Assembly (NCBI RefSeq): GCF_024808255.1
Contig: NZ_JANTYS010000002.1
Coordinates: forward strand, 372,001-436,000
Source: Mucilaginibacter dorajii
GTDB lineage: Bacteria > Bacteroidota > Bacteroidia > Sphingobacteriales > Sphingobacteriaceae
Length of the DNA: 64,000 nt
Direction: 5' to 3'
Both the position numbers and the translations under genes were made by a program. The notes below the pieces were generated by a model, which was not told where the DNA came from, did not search any database, and was given only the letters and a program-made list of their open reading frames with translations. Positions 29,547 through 39,597 of the stretch are shown one piece after another (position 1 is the stretch's first letter; each line of letters begins with the position of its first letter).

Positions 29547-30718
29547 GACAGATCTATTTTGAGTTTAACCATAAATTCCTTGTCCTCATCGGTAATCATA
29601 AGGCTGTGTTTCGCTGGATAAATCAGCTCCAGCCTTCGTTTTACATTTCCCAGGCCGATGCCGCTTATTCCTACTTCCATTTTTTTGATAAAACTATAAT
29701 TGGCGTTCCCGCAATTAAAGATCAGTTGCTTATCGCTGAGCGAAATGGAGATATCGATTTGCGATGAAGTACCAATGGACACCCCATGCTTAAAAGCATT
29801 TTCAATGAAAGGTATAAACATCATAGGAGCAACAAAAACACCTTCGGTTTTATCGGGGTAATCAAATATCACTTTTACCTCGTCATCAGCATAGCGTAAT
29901 TTGTTTAACACGATGCAATTCTGCAGGTATTCTATCTCTTGTTTCAGCGGCACGCGCTCCTCGTTACTCTCATAGAGCATATAGCGCATCATGCCCGAAA
30001 GCTTGGAAATTCCGTCGGCCAACTCATCATTCCCTTTGCCTTGCGCCATCGAAAATAAGTTATTAAGCGTATTGAACAGGAAATGCGGGTTAACCTGTGA
30101 GCGGAGAAACTTGTTTTCGGTATTTAGCTGGATGAGTTCGCTCCTGGCCCATTGCTTCAGGAAAAAGTAAGCAAAGGATATGCCCAGTATTACCAGGAAA
30201 GCGACCAGTATTACCGGTTGCAGGTGCTGCCAGTCGCTGATCATGAAGTTGATCATCCCTACACGGGCAGGATCGGGACCATGTGGCATATCCGGCTTTA
30301 TCCCTGAGTCAAGCTTAATACGCTCAAGCTTACGAAGATCAGCGATCTCCCGCGGCGGTGGTTCAACAGATCGGTTGGCTTGGTCGAACAAGGGGCCAGT
30401 CACAAAATAATTCGCTCCAAAAATTAAAATGAACCATCCGGCGCAAATGGCCAGGCGAACGATCACCCGCTTATACCGGATCGCTTTTCGGAATACCCAA
30501 AAGATATTGCCATAAAAAAGCACGGCCAGGAATACTAAAATAAGATAAACGTAGGACGAGATGGCAATCTCATCATACTGATCGCTGATCACATGGGCGG
30601 TTTTAGCCCATATGTGAATATGCGAACTGTTTAATGACGTAAGCGTATAGAAAACACCCGCCCAAAACACCATGTGCAGCAATATCTCTATCCAAAGTCT
30701 TTTTTTAGCCCAACGCAT
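29543..30718 (-). CDS. LytS/YehU-type sensor histidine kinase
   Basis: A 391-residue protein with about four membrane helices in the first 190 residues (LLHMVFWAGVFYTL, YVYLILVFLAVLFYGNIFWV, LAICAGWFILIFGANYF, VILVAFLVILGISFAYFF). A His_kinase domain follows with the phospho-acceptor in RSQVNPHFLFNTLNNLFSMA near 227 and an ATP-binding part (MFIPFIENAFKHGV near 305, GIGLGNVKRRLELIY near 362). It has no large sensor domain; the loop between helices 3 and 4 is proline-rich and charged. It phosphorylates the adjacent LytTR regulator. Confidence 0.95.
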   Translation of the reverse strand: MRWAKKRLWIEILLHMVFWAGVFYTLTSLNSSHIHIWAKTAHVISDQYDEIAISSYVYLILVFLAVLFYGNIFWVFRKAIRYKRVIVRLAICAGWFILIFGANYFVTGPLFDQANRSVEPPPREIADLRKLERIKLDSGIKPDMPHGPDPARVGMINFMISDWQHLQPVILVAFLVILGISFAYFFLKQWARSELIQLNTENKFLRSQVNPHFLFNTLNNLFSMAQGKGNDELADGISKLSGMMRYMLYESNEERVPLKQEIEYLQNCIVLNKLRYADDEVKVIFDYPDKTEGVFVAPMMFIPFIENAFKHGVSIGTSSQIDISISLSDKQLIFNCGNANYSFIKKMEVGISGIGLGNVKRRLELIYPAKHSLMITDEDKEFMVKLKIDLS

Positions 30719-30914
30719 ATTAACAAAGGTAAATTATAGCGGTTGCCATCAAAAAATATTATTACTAACCGGCCAAATTGATAGCCAAACGCGGCGTATT
30801 TGAAATCCCCGGATAACAAATAACCGTTTTTCAACCACACTAAACCCATATTCATACCAAAGTTTTTAAGAAGTGCTGTCCTGTAAATAGTATTGTTTAA
30901 AAATCTCATGAATT

Positions 30915-31817
30915 ATGAAAAAGCAATTACTACTGTTCGTTATTTTACTGGGGGCATTTGTTACTGCCGAAGCTCAAAAAACAGATACGGCAAGGCTACT
31001 GGTACACTATAAGTTTACGCATGTAAGGGACACCACAGATCGGGCACACCCCTTTACCGAAAATATGGTATTATATGTAGGCAAAAGCGCGGCCGCATAT
31101 AGGAGTTACGACCGGATATCGGCAAATGCCCAGTTTAAAAAAGCGTATGCCGAAGCCGCCGCCGCCAGCCCGGATGGCCAGGTTAGAATAAACAGAAGGG
31201 GCGTGGGTACACCCGTAGAATATTACCAGTACCCGAATGATCAAAAATTATTCACGAAAGATCAGCTGATGTTTAACAACTACCTGATAGAAGCACCAAT
31301 ACCTGCTATCGACTGGAAGATCAGCAGTGATACGTCAACTTTTGGTGGTTTGCATTGCCAGAAAGCCACTGGCTATTTTAAAGGCCGGGACTACACCGTA
31401 TGGTTTTGCCCCGATTTGCCGGTGCATACCGGCCCCTGGAAATTAAACGGGTTGCCCGGCGTGATCGTAGACGCCCGCGATGCAAAAAACGAAGTAGTAT
31501 TTAAGTTTGACGGCTTGGAGCACGCGATCCCATCGCCACCTAAAAGCCAGCCCCAGGCAGATCAGCCTCCAATATTGCGGGATTTGGATGATGATATGAA
31601 TTTGATAGGAACACCGCCCCGAACGATCAAAACCACACAAAAGGAATTTGATAAACTGAAGGAGACGATGGAGAAAGACCCCAACGCATTTGCGCAAGCC
31701 ATTGTGGCGGGCAATCGTGCCGATGGCGTTAAAATGGATAACATCAGGGTTGCAAAGGGGCCTGCTCCCCGTGGTCCTGTGATCAATAACCCGATAGAGT
31801 TACCGGCAAAAAAATGA
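30915..31817 (+). CDS. GLPGLI family secreted protein
   Basis: A 300-residue protein with a signal peptide (LLLFVILLGAFVTAEAQ). The family hallmark is near residue 180: GPWKLNGLPGVIVDARDAKN. Before it is TGYFKGRDYTVWFCPDLPVH. GLPGLI proteins are periplasmic or outer-membrane associated and nearly always sit beside large TonB-receptor-like genes, as here (4-base overlap with the next start). Their role is not known; a partner of the receptor is the usual guess. Confidence 0.9.
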   Translation: MKKQLLLFVILLGAFVTAEAQKTDTARLLVHYKFTHVRDTTDRAHPFTENMVLYVGKSAAAYRSYDRISANAQFKKAYAEAAAASPDGQVRINRRGVGTPVEYYQYPNDQKLFTKDQLMFNNYLIEAPIPAIDWKISSDTSTFGGLHCQKATGYFKGRDYTVWFCPDLPVHTGPWKLNGLPGVIVDARDAKNEVVFKFDGLEHAIPSPPKSQPQADQPPILRDLDDDMNLIGTPPRTIKTTQKEFDKLKETMEKDPNAFAQAIVAGNRADGVKMDNIRVAKGPAPRGPVINNPIELPAKK

Positions 31818-34489
31818 TGCAGCTAATGAGGTCTGTAGGATTGACGCTTTTATGCGTTTTATCTGCGGCCTGGGGCTATGCCCAAACAATAAAGGGAACG
31901 GTAAAAGATAGCAGCGGGAAAGTGGTGCCGTATGCCACCATTAGCCTCAAAAACAGCGCCGCCGGTACCATTGTGGCCTATACCCTTAGCGATAGTAAGG
32001 GCAGCTTCGCAGTGCAGATTCCGGCGAATACTGCTGCAAACAGTATAACGGTAGAGGTGCATGCGCTCGGTTACAAAACCGCGGTGAAAAGCATTGCAAG
32101 CTTTGATGCCACTGTTGATTTTACCCTGGCGCAGGTACCTAACCAATTGCAGGAAGTGGTAATTAAAAGCAGCCGTCCGGTATTACGCACTCACGGCGAT
32201 ACGCTGAGTTACAAAGTGTCCGAATTTGCCAATCCGCAGGATAGGACCATCGGCGAGGTGATCAAAAAGTTGCCGGGCATATCCGTCGCCGCCAACGGGA
32301 CTATCAGCTATAACAATAAGCCGATATCGGCTGTGTATATCGGTGGCGATAACCTGCTCGACGATAAATACAGCATTGCAACCAACAGCATCCCCCAGGT
32401 GGCAGTTAACCAGGTGCAGGTAATTCAAAATGACCAGCCCATAAAAGTACTACAAAACAAGGTAATGAGCGAGAATGTAGCGTTGAACCTGGAGATCAAA
32501 AAAGGTGCAAAGCTGCACCTGATGGGGCAGGAAAGTATTGGTGCAGGGTTGCCGGGTAATTACGACGTAGATTTAAATGCCATGATGTTTAAGGATAGCT
32601 ATAAGGCTATTAATTACCTGGCAGGCAACAATACCGGCTACGATGTGCAGCAGGACCTGGTATCACATAACTTAGCCGACTACAACCAACTTATAGACAA
32701 TTCTTTGCCCGCCACAGTGCTTTCACTGGGCGCAGTGAACACCCCGCAGCTGGCAGAAAATAGGTATTTGTTCGATAAGGCGGGTGTTCTCAGTGTAAAC
32801 AACCTCATCAACCTGAAAAATAATGTGCAGCTTAGGCTTAACGCTTACTACGTGCACGACACGCAAAAACAGGATTACAGCCAGAAAACCACCGTATTTT
32901 TGCCCGGCGACACGGTGCAATACAACGAGATGCAGCATAACCGTTCGGTTCCCGATATTTTTCATACCCAGTTTACGCTCAACATTAACCGGGCTAAATA
33001 TTACCTGAACGATGCCCTGCTGATGGATCAAAAAAATACGGCCAATTATTCGGCATTGAAAACCGACAGCGCCGCGGTTAACCAGGTATTTAAGGATAAT
33101 ACACTCAACTTCTCAAACGAATTTAATTTAATCAGGTCGTTAAAGTCGAATAATATTATCCAGGTGTATTCCTACATCAGCCACTTCGCCGGGCCCGAGA
33201 ACCGGGTAATTGGGCCGGGGTATAACGCGGCAATATTCAATAACCATGTGTCTTACGCGCAGCTGGTTCAAAACGTGAATATTCCCAGTTGGTACGCCAA
33301 CAATTATTTTTCGTTCAAAATACCATCAAACCTGATAACGCAGAGCTACAGAACGGGCTTCAGCGTTCAATCGCAAACGCTTACGTCCGATCTGAACGTT
33401 GTGCAAAATAATAACAGCGTCGGCCTGCAGTCGGATAGCGCGTTGAACCATGTAAACTGGACAAAGAAAAAGCTATACGCTGAAGCGGCGTACGACCTGC
33501 CGGGCACCCTCCTGAAAGCAAACCTTACCCTACCCCTTACACTTCAGCAAATCAACTATTCCGATAATTTATACGCGCTGAATAAAAGCCTGGGGCGGTT
33601 GTATTTTAATCCGCAATTGAGTGTAAAATACCAGGTGAGTGCCGAGAATTACCTGAACTTTATTTACAGCTTCCGCAATCAAATTGGTACTATCCAAAAT
33701 GTTTACCCCGGATATATCCTTACCGATTACCGCACGCTTTATGCCAATAATGCCGGCCTTACAGAACAACAGATTCAGCAGGCAGGCGGCGGTTTTAGCT
33801 ACCGTAAGGCGCTTACGCTATTTTTTTGGAGCATCAACGCTCTTTATAGCCATACCGGGGCCAATAATATCACATCCAGCGTAATTGCCAATAATATACA
33901 AAAAGGTATTGTGCTGCCCTACCCCAACAGCACCGACGCGTGGATACTTAAGGGCTCTATCAGTAAATATTCCTTTGCACTACGTACCACCTTTAGCGGG
34001 GCAGTACAGTGGCAAAGCAACCGCTCGGTACAGCTACAAAACAACGCGCTGTTACCGTTCAACACCATATCCGCAGCTATTAATGTAAGTGCCGATACCA
34101 AGGTGAGCGATGATATAAATTTCAGCTACAAGGCCGCATTCACGCAAACAGCCAGCCATTCGCCGGCGGTGGCCGCCGCTTATCAAATTAAGCAATTGCT
34201 GCAGCAGGCGTCGGTTAACTACGATCCCGTGGATAATATGCAATTCAAATTATCAGGCGAGCATTATTTCACCCGCCAGCAGGGCAACCCCGATCTGAAG
34301 TATTTTTTTGCAGATGCTTCTGCAAAATTCAGGGTAACTCCATGGAAAACCGACTTCGAACTCAGCGCCGTTAATTTCCTCAACGTAAAAAAGTACAACG
34401 CGCTTTACCTATCGGCAAATACGCTCACGGCAAGTTCATATGCCTTGCCTGGAAGGATTATAATGATTAAAATAATGTTTAATATCTGA
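31814..34489 (+). CDS. TonB-dependent-receptor-like outer membrane protein
   Basis: An 891-residue protein with a signal peptide ending near WGYAQ, a carboxypeptidase-like regulatory domain (TIKGTVKDSSGKVVPYATIS near 25), a plug-like domain (GEVIKKLPGISVAANGTI near 147) and a long outer membrane beta-barrel. It is the usual partner of GLPGLI genes. The start overlaps the upstream gene (ATGA), so the pair are coupled. Transport or signalling cargo is unknown. Confidence 0.85.
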   Translation: MMQLMRSVGLTLLCVLSAAWGYAQTIKGTVKDSSGKVVPYATISLKNSAAGTIVAYTLSDSKGSFAVQIPANTAANSITVEVHALGYKTAVKSIASFDATVDFTLAQVPNQLQEVVIKSSRPVLRTHGDTLSYKVSEFANPQDRTIGEVIKKLPGISVAANGTISYNNKPISAVYIGGDNLLDDKYSIATNSIPQVAVNQVQVIQNDQPIKVLQNKVMSENVALNLEIKKGAKLHLMGQESIGAGLPGNYDVDLNAMMFKDSYKAINYLAGNNTGYDVQQDLVSHNLADYNQLIDNSLPATVLSLGAVNTPQLAENRYLFDKAGVLSVNNLINLKNNVQLRLNAYYVHDTQKQDYSQKTTVFLPGDTVQYNEMQHNRSVPDIFHTQFTLNINRAKYYLNDALLMDQKNTANYSALKTDSAAVNQVFKDNTLNFSNEFNLIRSLKSNNIIQVYSYISHFAGPENRVIGPGYNAAIFNNHVSYAQLVQNVNIPSWYANNYFSFKIPSNLITQSYRTGFSVQSQTLTSDLNVVQNNNSVGLQSDSALNHVNWTKKKLYAEAAYDLPGTLLKANLTLPLTLQQINYSDNLYALNKSLGRLYFNPQLSVKYQVSAENYLNFIYSFRNQIGTIQNVYPGYILTDYRTLYANNAGLTEQQIQQAGGGFSYRKALTLFFWSINALYSHTGANNITSSVIANNIQKGIVLPYPNSTDAWILKGSISKYSFALRTTFSGAVQWQSNRSVQLQNNALLPFNTISAAINVSADTKVSDDINFSYKAAFTQTASHSPAVAAAYQIKQLLQQASVNYDPVDNMQFKLSGEHYFTRQQGNPDLKYFFADASAKFRVTPWKTDFELSAVNFLNVKKYNALYLSANTLTASSYALPGRIIMIKIMFNI

Positions 34490-34723
34490 TAGTTTATTGT
34501 GAAGTTGATTCGTCATCGCGAGGCACAAAGCAATCCCCCATAAGCAGGCTATAGTGTGTACACATCTTTATAACAAGAAAAATGTGTACACACAGTAGAT
34601 CTAAAAGACGAATTTATAAAAAATTGCAAATCAGGTGTTTTCACCTATTGCATTTCTCATATATTAAAAATACCTTTAATATATTACATTCTGCCCCAGA
34701 GTGTTATAACCTATAATCTTATC

Positions 34724-35368
34724 ATGAACGCAAAACTAAACATCGCCATATTAGTTTACCCCGGAGTGGAAATGATCGACATGAACGGTCCCGCCGATGT
34801 ATTCCTGAAAGCCAACAACCTTACTGCCGGCAAATACCATATCTATACTGTGGCAGAAAGCCCGGAACCGCTTGGCAGCGAAGCCTCACTGGTCACTATT
34901 ACCCCGGCCTACACATTTGAAAATTGTCCCCAACCGGATATAATCATTATTCCCGGCCAGATCCTTTCCGAAAACCCCAACCAATTCGGAAGCGGCTCCG
35001 ATGAATTGATCAACTGGCTGAAAGGTATGAGCCATAAACCAGGACTTACCATCATGTCCGTCTGCATCGGCGCGTATATCCTTGCCCGGACAGGCCTTCT
35101 GGCCGGTAAAAAAGCAACTACCCATTATGCTGCCATTGCAGAGATCCAAACCCAATATCAGGACATCCATTTTGTAAAAAACGTACGCTATGTTCAGGAC
35201 GGCAACCTGGTGACCACTGGCGGCATCACTTCCGGCATTGATGGTGCCCTGCACCTGATCAAAAAACTTGACGGCCCCGACATCGCCCAGCACGTGGCCG
35301 ATATCATGGTTTACAACCGTGAAGCGCCCCTGCCGCCATATACGCTATTGCCACCTTACAATAACTAA
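34724..35368 (+). CDS. DJ-1/PfpI family protein (isonitrile-hydratase-like)
   Basis: A 214-residue protein of the class I glutamine amidotransferase-like fold. The start is NIAILVYPGVEMIDMNGPAD. The nucleophile Cys lies in the elbow TIMSVCIGAYILARTGLL near residue 109, followed by GKKATTHYA. The VTTGGITSGIDGALHLIKKL segment near 165 is like ThiJ/isonitrile hydratase or AraC-linked sensor domains. It lies 11 bases before a small unknown gene and then the tyrosinase. It may protect against or act on quinone or carbonyl products; this is an inference. Confidence 0.88.
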   Translation: MNAKLNIAILVYPGVEMIDMNGPADVFLKANNLTAGKYHIYTVAESPEPLGSEASLVTITPAYTFENCPQPDIIIIPGQILSENPNQFGSGSDELINWLKGMSHKPGLTIMSVCIGAYILARTGLLAGKKATTHYAAIAEIQTQYQDIHFVKNVRYVQDGNLVTTGGITSGIDGALHLIKKLDGPDIAQHVADIMVYNREAPLPPYTLLPPYNN

Positions 35369-35379
35369 ATCTTTCACTC

Positions 35380-35793
35380 ATGGATACATTCACAAATGCA
35401 CTATCGGGCAAATGGACATACAGAAGCCTGGTAAACAATCCCAACCTTTCTGCCGACTTTGATACCCTTGAATTTGGCCGGGCCAACCTTGTTCTCCAGA
35501 TATCCGGCGGCACTATTGCCGGCACCATCGGCGGAACCGGCTGGGAACTTAAACTACACGGTGCCGTGCAATTTGGCAGCCCGGCAACACTATGGTTTCA
35601 AGGAAGCGGTCAGGTCGGCGGATCGCCCTGGGTATATGATTACCTTGGTTACCTCGTTCCCCAAATCCCCAATGGCATCGGCCAGGTGGCAGCCATCGTT
35701 GGCAGCGTTACCCGGGCAATCCCACATCCTGACGGCCAGGGCGGTACAAGCCCCGCGGGCGTCGTCGCCTCATTTTATGCTGTACAACAATAA
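35380..35793 (+). CDS. Small beta-rich protein in the tyrosinase operon (unknown)
   Basis: A 137-residue protein without a signal peptide. It begins MDTFTNALSGKWTYRSLVNN and is glycine-rich with short strands (VLQISGGTIAGTIGGTGWEL, LWFQGSGQVGGSPWVYDYLG), suggesting a small beta-barrel or sandwich. It has no Cys and only two His residues, so it is not an obvious copper chaperone. I do not recognise the family. By position, directly between DJ-1 and tyrosinase, it could be a companion of the oxidase in the way MelC1 is for Streptomyces tyrosinase, but no sequence similarity to MelC1 is apparent. Confidence 0.6.
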   Translation: MDTFTNALSGKWTYRSLVNNPNLSADFDTLEFGRANLVLQISGGTIAGTIGGTGWELKLHGAVQFGSPATLWFQGSGQVGGSPWVYDYLGYLVPQIPNGIGQVAAIVGSVTRAIPHPDGQGGTSPAGVVASFYAVQQ

Positions 35794-35823
35794 ATTAATT
35801 TTAAACCTAAACACACAATAACG

Positions 35824-37449
35824 ATGTCAACATTCACGAGAAAAAATGCCTGGAACCAAAACGGCACATTTGACAACCCAGACCTTTTATGGTATGCAAA
35901 AGCATTGCAGGTTATGCAGTCGCGCCCGATAAGTGATCCTTCCAGCTGGTGGTTCTACGCTGCAATACACGGCGAATATCTTTTACCTAAATCAGTAATT
36001 CCTCCCCCGCAGCCGCATCAGCCGGATTATTGCTATCTGAACTGGGTAAACATAAAATATATATTCCCAGCTGCTCAACTAAGCAAAACTCCACTAAAAA
36101 AAGTGACCAATCTTTTTTGGGATCAGTGTCAGCACGCAACCTGGTATTTTACGCCCTGGCACAGGGGCTATCTGGTAGCCATTGAAAACATTCTTCGTGC
36201 TATAATTTTAAAATTGGGAGGACCTGCGGACTGGGCTTTGCCTTACTGGAATTACTTAAACCAATCAACTTCATCTGCTCAGGCTAATATTCCGCCTGCA
36301 TTCACATTACAGCATTTGCCTGATGGCTCGGCAAATCCGTTATTTGTATCAGAACGGTACGGACTTAAAATAGACGTAGGTAATGGAGAATATTCAGTAC
36401 ATGACCTATGTCAATGGGATACGATTTACAATGAAGGTTCAACTCAAGGTTCTGTAGGTGCCGGCGATTTAACCGGCTACTTTTATGGCGGAGGAAAAAC
36501 GGGGTTCGTTCATTCAGGTGGTTCGGAAACAGGCGACCTTGAAGATAACCCTCACAATGCTGTTCATGGGATGGTAGGAGGTGAAAACGCCAATAACCAA
36601 AGCGGAATAATGGGCGTGCCAAATACCGCGGCTCTCGATCCTGTTTTTTATTTGCACCATGCTAATATTGATCGCATGTGGGCAGCATGGAATGAAACCG
36701 GAAAGAACAAGAATCCTGCTGATGCCAGTTGGCTGGCCGGCCCTTCTGCACATGGCAACCCACGGTTTGTTATGCCCCTGGATTCAAAGGGAACGCCCTG
36801 GTATTATACACCAGGAGATGTTTTGACCACAACTAATTTGAAGTATAATAAGACAGCATATTCTTATACCTATGACGATCTTTCATTAACTTCCTATGAT
36901 ACAACACCGCCAACCCAATTTCGTACAAATTTGTTGGAAAGGTTTGCTAAATTAAACATAACAGGCGAGGGAAAGGACATACAAATGACCAAGAAAAAAA
37001 AACAGGAATTAGTTGGAGCAAGCACAGGCTCCATTACTTTAAAAAGCCGCGAAACAGAAACCAGCCTTCAATTGAATGCAACTGCGTGGAAATCAGTTTC
37101 GAAGGGCCTTGTAGAAGCCTCCTTTTCAAGCATACCTGACGAAGTTTTTCTTCAGTTAGAAGGAGTAAAAGGGGGCGGCGATACAAATTTCCTTTCTGTT
37201 TATGTAAACCAGGAGTTTGTAAAGTCGGTTTCACTCTTTGGGCTTCTTAGCGCATCATTGAAAGGCGGGGCTCATGGCGATGCGGGGCTTACCTTCAAAT
37301 TCAATATCACAAACATTATTGACAATTTGCATCTTAACGGTAATATTGATGTTGATTCACTAAATATTCAGATAAAAACCAAAAGTGAATTACCGGATGG
37401 CGGCGGAATTACAATAGGGCGCATAGGGGTTTATCGTGTAAGCCAATAA
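35824..37449 (+). CDS. Tyrosinase-family copper oxidase
   Basis: A 541-residue type 3 copper protein. CuA ligands are likely His 49 (AAIHGEY), His 104 (QCQHATWYF) and His 113 (PWHRGYL). CuB ligands are His 244 and His 248 (DNPHNAVHGMVGG) and His 278 or 279 (DPVFYLHHANIDRMW). After about residue 380 a beta-rich C-terminal domain follows, like the shielding domain of polyphenol oxidases. There is no signal peptide, so it is probably cytosolic unless a partner carries it. It oxidises phenols to quinones, perhaps for pigment or defence. Confidence 0.92.
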   Translation: MSTFTRKNAWNQNGTFDNPDLLWYAKALQVMQSRPISDPSSWWFYAAIHGEYLLPKSVIPPPQPHQPDYCYLNWVNIKYIFPAAQLSKTPLKKVTNLFWDQCQHATWYFTPWHRGYLVAIENILRAIILKLGGPADWALPYWNYLNQSTSSAQANIPPAFTLQHLPDGSANPLFVSERYGLKIDVGNGEYSVHDLCQWDTIYNEGSTQGSVGAGDLTGYFYGGGKTGFVHSGGSETGDLEDNPHNAVHGMVGGENANNQSGIMGVPNTAALDPVFYLHHANIDRMWAAWNETGKNKNPADASWLAGPSAHGNPRFVMPLDSKGTPWYYTPGDVLTTTNLKYNKTAYSYTYDDLSLTSYDTTPPTQFRTNLLERFAKLNITGEGKDIQMTKKKKQELVGASTGSITLKSRETETSLQLNATAWKSVSKGLVEASFSSIPDEVFLQLEGVKGGGDTNFLSVYVNQEFVKSVSLFGLLSASLKGGAHGDAGLTFKFNITNIIDNLHLNGNIDVDSLNIQIKTKSELPDGGGITIGRIGVYRVSQ

Positions 37450-37456
37450 TTAAAAA

Positions 37457-38212
37457 TTGATGAAACTGTCAAGCGATAAACGGTCGGCCATAAGTCTTGT
37501 CATCATCAGCATTAACATTGCTGCCTGGGTGTTGCTTTTAACAAACCCCGGGCATATTTTAACCATGGCGCACTGTTCAGATATGGGGACTTCACCACCA
37601 TCGTTGCAAATGCTGCTGATAATTACCCCCATTTCTTTGCTCCTGACCGGCTGGGCCCTCATGGTGATAGCCATGATGCTGCCAAAGCTGATCCTGCCGG
37701 TCTGGTACATTTACGGATGCAGCTTGAAACATCATCGTTTCCCGTCCGCATTGCTTTTTGTTACCGGCTATATAGCGGTTTGGATGGTGGCAGGCCTTTT
37801 TTTGCTATCCGCCACCCTCGCCGTCAACCTGCTCATCGCCCAATCCTATCTTCCAGCCCTAATCGCAGGCATCGTTGCTCTACTATGGGAATTTTCACCG
37901 GTAAAGCAGCGGTGCCTTAACCGGGGGCATAAACACCCCGCACTCGCGGCATTCGGCTGGCCGGCCAGCCGCGACGCCTTACTATTCGGCATCAATCACG
38001 GCCTTTGGTGCATTGGCTCGGGCTGGGCATTAATGTTGTTGCCCATGCTGTTACCCAAAGGTCATGATCTTGCAATGATTATAGTAACTTTTATCATGCT
38101 CAGCGAACACCTGGAACATCCGCAAGTACCCCGCTGGCACCTGCGTTGGAGAAGCAAATTAATACGCATATTATTTGCCCAAACACAAATCGGGCTAAAA
38201 AGAGCGCTATAA
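37457..38212 (+). CDS. DUF2182 membrane protein
   Basis: A 251-residue protein with about six membrane helices. The DUF2182 motifs are present: ALMVIAMMLPKLILPV near residue 66 and INHGLWCIGSGWALMLLPML near 180, with a Cys- and Met-rich interior. The family is described as predicted metal-binding membrane proteins. It follows the tyrosinase gene by seven bases, so it is almost certainly in the same transcript. Copper handling for the oxidase is a natural reading but only an inference. Confidence 0.85.
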   Translation: MMKLSSDKRSAISLVIISINIAAWVLLLTNPGHILTMAHCSDMGTSPPSLQMLLIITPISLLLTGWALMVIAMMLPKLILPVWYIYGCSLKHHRFPSALLFVTGYIAVWMVAGLFLLSATLAVNLLIAQSYLPALIAGIVALLWEFSPVKQRCLNRGHKHPALAAFGWPASRDALLFGINHGLWCIGSGWALMLLPMLLPKGHDLAMIIVTFIMLSEHLEHPQVPRWHLRWRSKLIRILFAQTQIGLKRAL

Positions 38213-38367
38213 TGAATGTGGTTGACACCTTGTTAGTGTTGTTTACCAGCAAACCAAAGGTTTTACAAATAAGGATGCTATACGAGGATACTAAAGTCCT
38301 TTACAAGCCAAAGTTTGTTAACGCAAATCAGCCATTTGCCTCGCCATCAAGCCTTTCCCTTTTACCA

Positions 38368-39027
38368 CTAATAATCCCTGTTAATTTTTTTTGCGGCAAA
38401 AATACTATCAGCCTTTTGTTTTGAAATTAACCGGCTGCTATCGCCAGGGTTGTAGTAATAAAAAATGGAATCGCCCCCTTTTCCATGAGTGTACCGGGTA
38501 CTGATGAGCATACTACTTTTATCACTATTATTATACCCAAGCTTGTAATCATCATCCTCGTATAATACCCTGCAGGCCGAATCTATAGAGATACGTTTAA
38601 TTTGATGCCCAATGGTGGTATCCTTAGCACGCCAGGTAACTGAATAATCTGTTCTGTATTCAATCTCCCAATTTGCGGGAATTTGTGGTGTACCCAGTTT
38701 TTGCCTTACCTTGTTGTATATCAGGCCAAATTGATCCTGGCAAACGTACCTGTTGTATTTGCTTATTTCACGATACCCGTAGACTATCGGCCAAAAAAGC
38801 AAAATGCATGCACTTGCAGTTTTGGATAGTTTAGTTCTGTCGTTATCATAATAAAGGTTAATAATTAATACTACGTACATAATTGCCATACCGGCCAGTT
38901 TGCCCCTTAACCAATAAACAGATTGTATTTTAAGCGTACTATCAACATAAAAAACCCAGGCAAGATATAAAAGGGAAACCACAATGATGATGGCGGTGAT
39001 TATTGTGCTTTTTTTCATTGCATGCAA
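38368..39027 (-). CDS. Membrane protein of unknown function
   Basis: A 219-residue protein (the ATG at 39018 is equally possible). Two or three membrane helices occupy the first 100 residues (TIITAIIIVVSLLYLAWVFY, LAGMAIMYVVLIINLYY, ILLFWPIVYGYREI). A soluble domain with EYRTDYSVTWRAKDTTIGHQ and strand-like runs follows. No family is recognised. It is a single gene. Confidence 0.6.
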   Translation of the reverse strand: MHAMKKSTIITAIIIVVSLLYLAWVFYVDSTLKIQSVYWLRGKLAGMAIMYVVLIINLYYDNDRTKLSKTASACILLFWPIVYGYREISKYNRYVCQDQFGLIYNKVRQKLGTPQIPANWEIEYRTDYSVTWRAKDTTIGHQIKRISIDSACRVLYEDDDYKLGYNNSDKSSMLISTRYTHGKGGDSIFYYYNPGDSSRLISKQKADSIFAAKKINRDY

Positions 39028-39139
39028 GATAAGCCTGTAAGTAGCTTGCTAATTGGTGGATATTTAGGGTTGAGTATATAGCCGTTTACTTTCGATAAAT
39101 TTATAGTAATTACGGGTGCATAGCAAATGTTTAAATTAG

Positions 39140-39500
39140 CCAGGACCGCAGGCATAACCCTTTTAATTCAAAAGGAAAAATTCAAAATTCAAAAAACTTG
39201 CGATGCTGGTTGGTTGTAAAATCAAAAAATAGCCGTCCGATTCGGAGGCATTCTGGGGGCGGGTAATAATTTCTGTCAATCCATAAAGTTAATGTGATGA
39301 TCTTAAAATCGGTTTTATCCAAATCCTTGCCGCATAGCGGCTACCTATTTGTAGCCCAACGATACACCAATATTTATTTTGCCGCATAGCGGCTACCCCT
39401 CTTCGCTTTTACAACGTTGCAAATTGTGGGTAGCACCTACGGCGCAAAAAATGGTGGGTTTATTTTTTCTACAAATGGGTAGCCGCTATGTGGCAAGGGA
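39140..39500 (+). repeat. Interspersed repeat, copy A (direct partner of 44570-45010)
   Basis: The unit begins CCGCAGGCAT..CCCTTTTAATTC and runs through a TTCGGAGGCATTC stretch and a hairpin module (39327-39497) whose ends TTGCCGCATAGCGGCTACCT and its complement match almost perfectly. The same succession recurs at 44570-45010 with about 80-85 percent identity by eye, in the same orientation. An extra copy of the GCCGCATAGCGGCTACC arm lies inside. There is no gene in it. Confidence 0.7.
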
Positions 39501-39597
39501 AGGAATATTTCACACTTTGTGAATATTCCAATCTTTGTCCCAAGGTTTGCAAATCAAACTCACATACCGCGGTTTGCAACCTACGCAAACCAGGGAT

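Noticed and set aside
35459..35821. 120-codon frame overlapping the 137-residue protein gene
   Set aside because: It overlaps in another frame; the chosen frame has better start spacing (11 bases after the DJ-1 gene) and a more protein-like composition.
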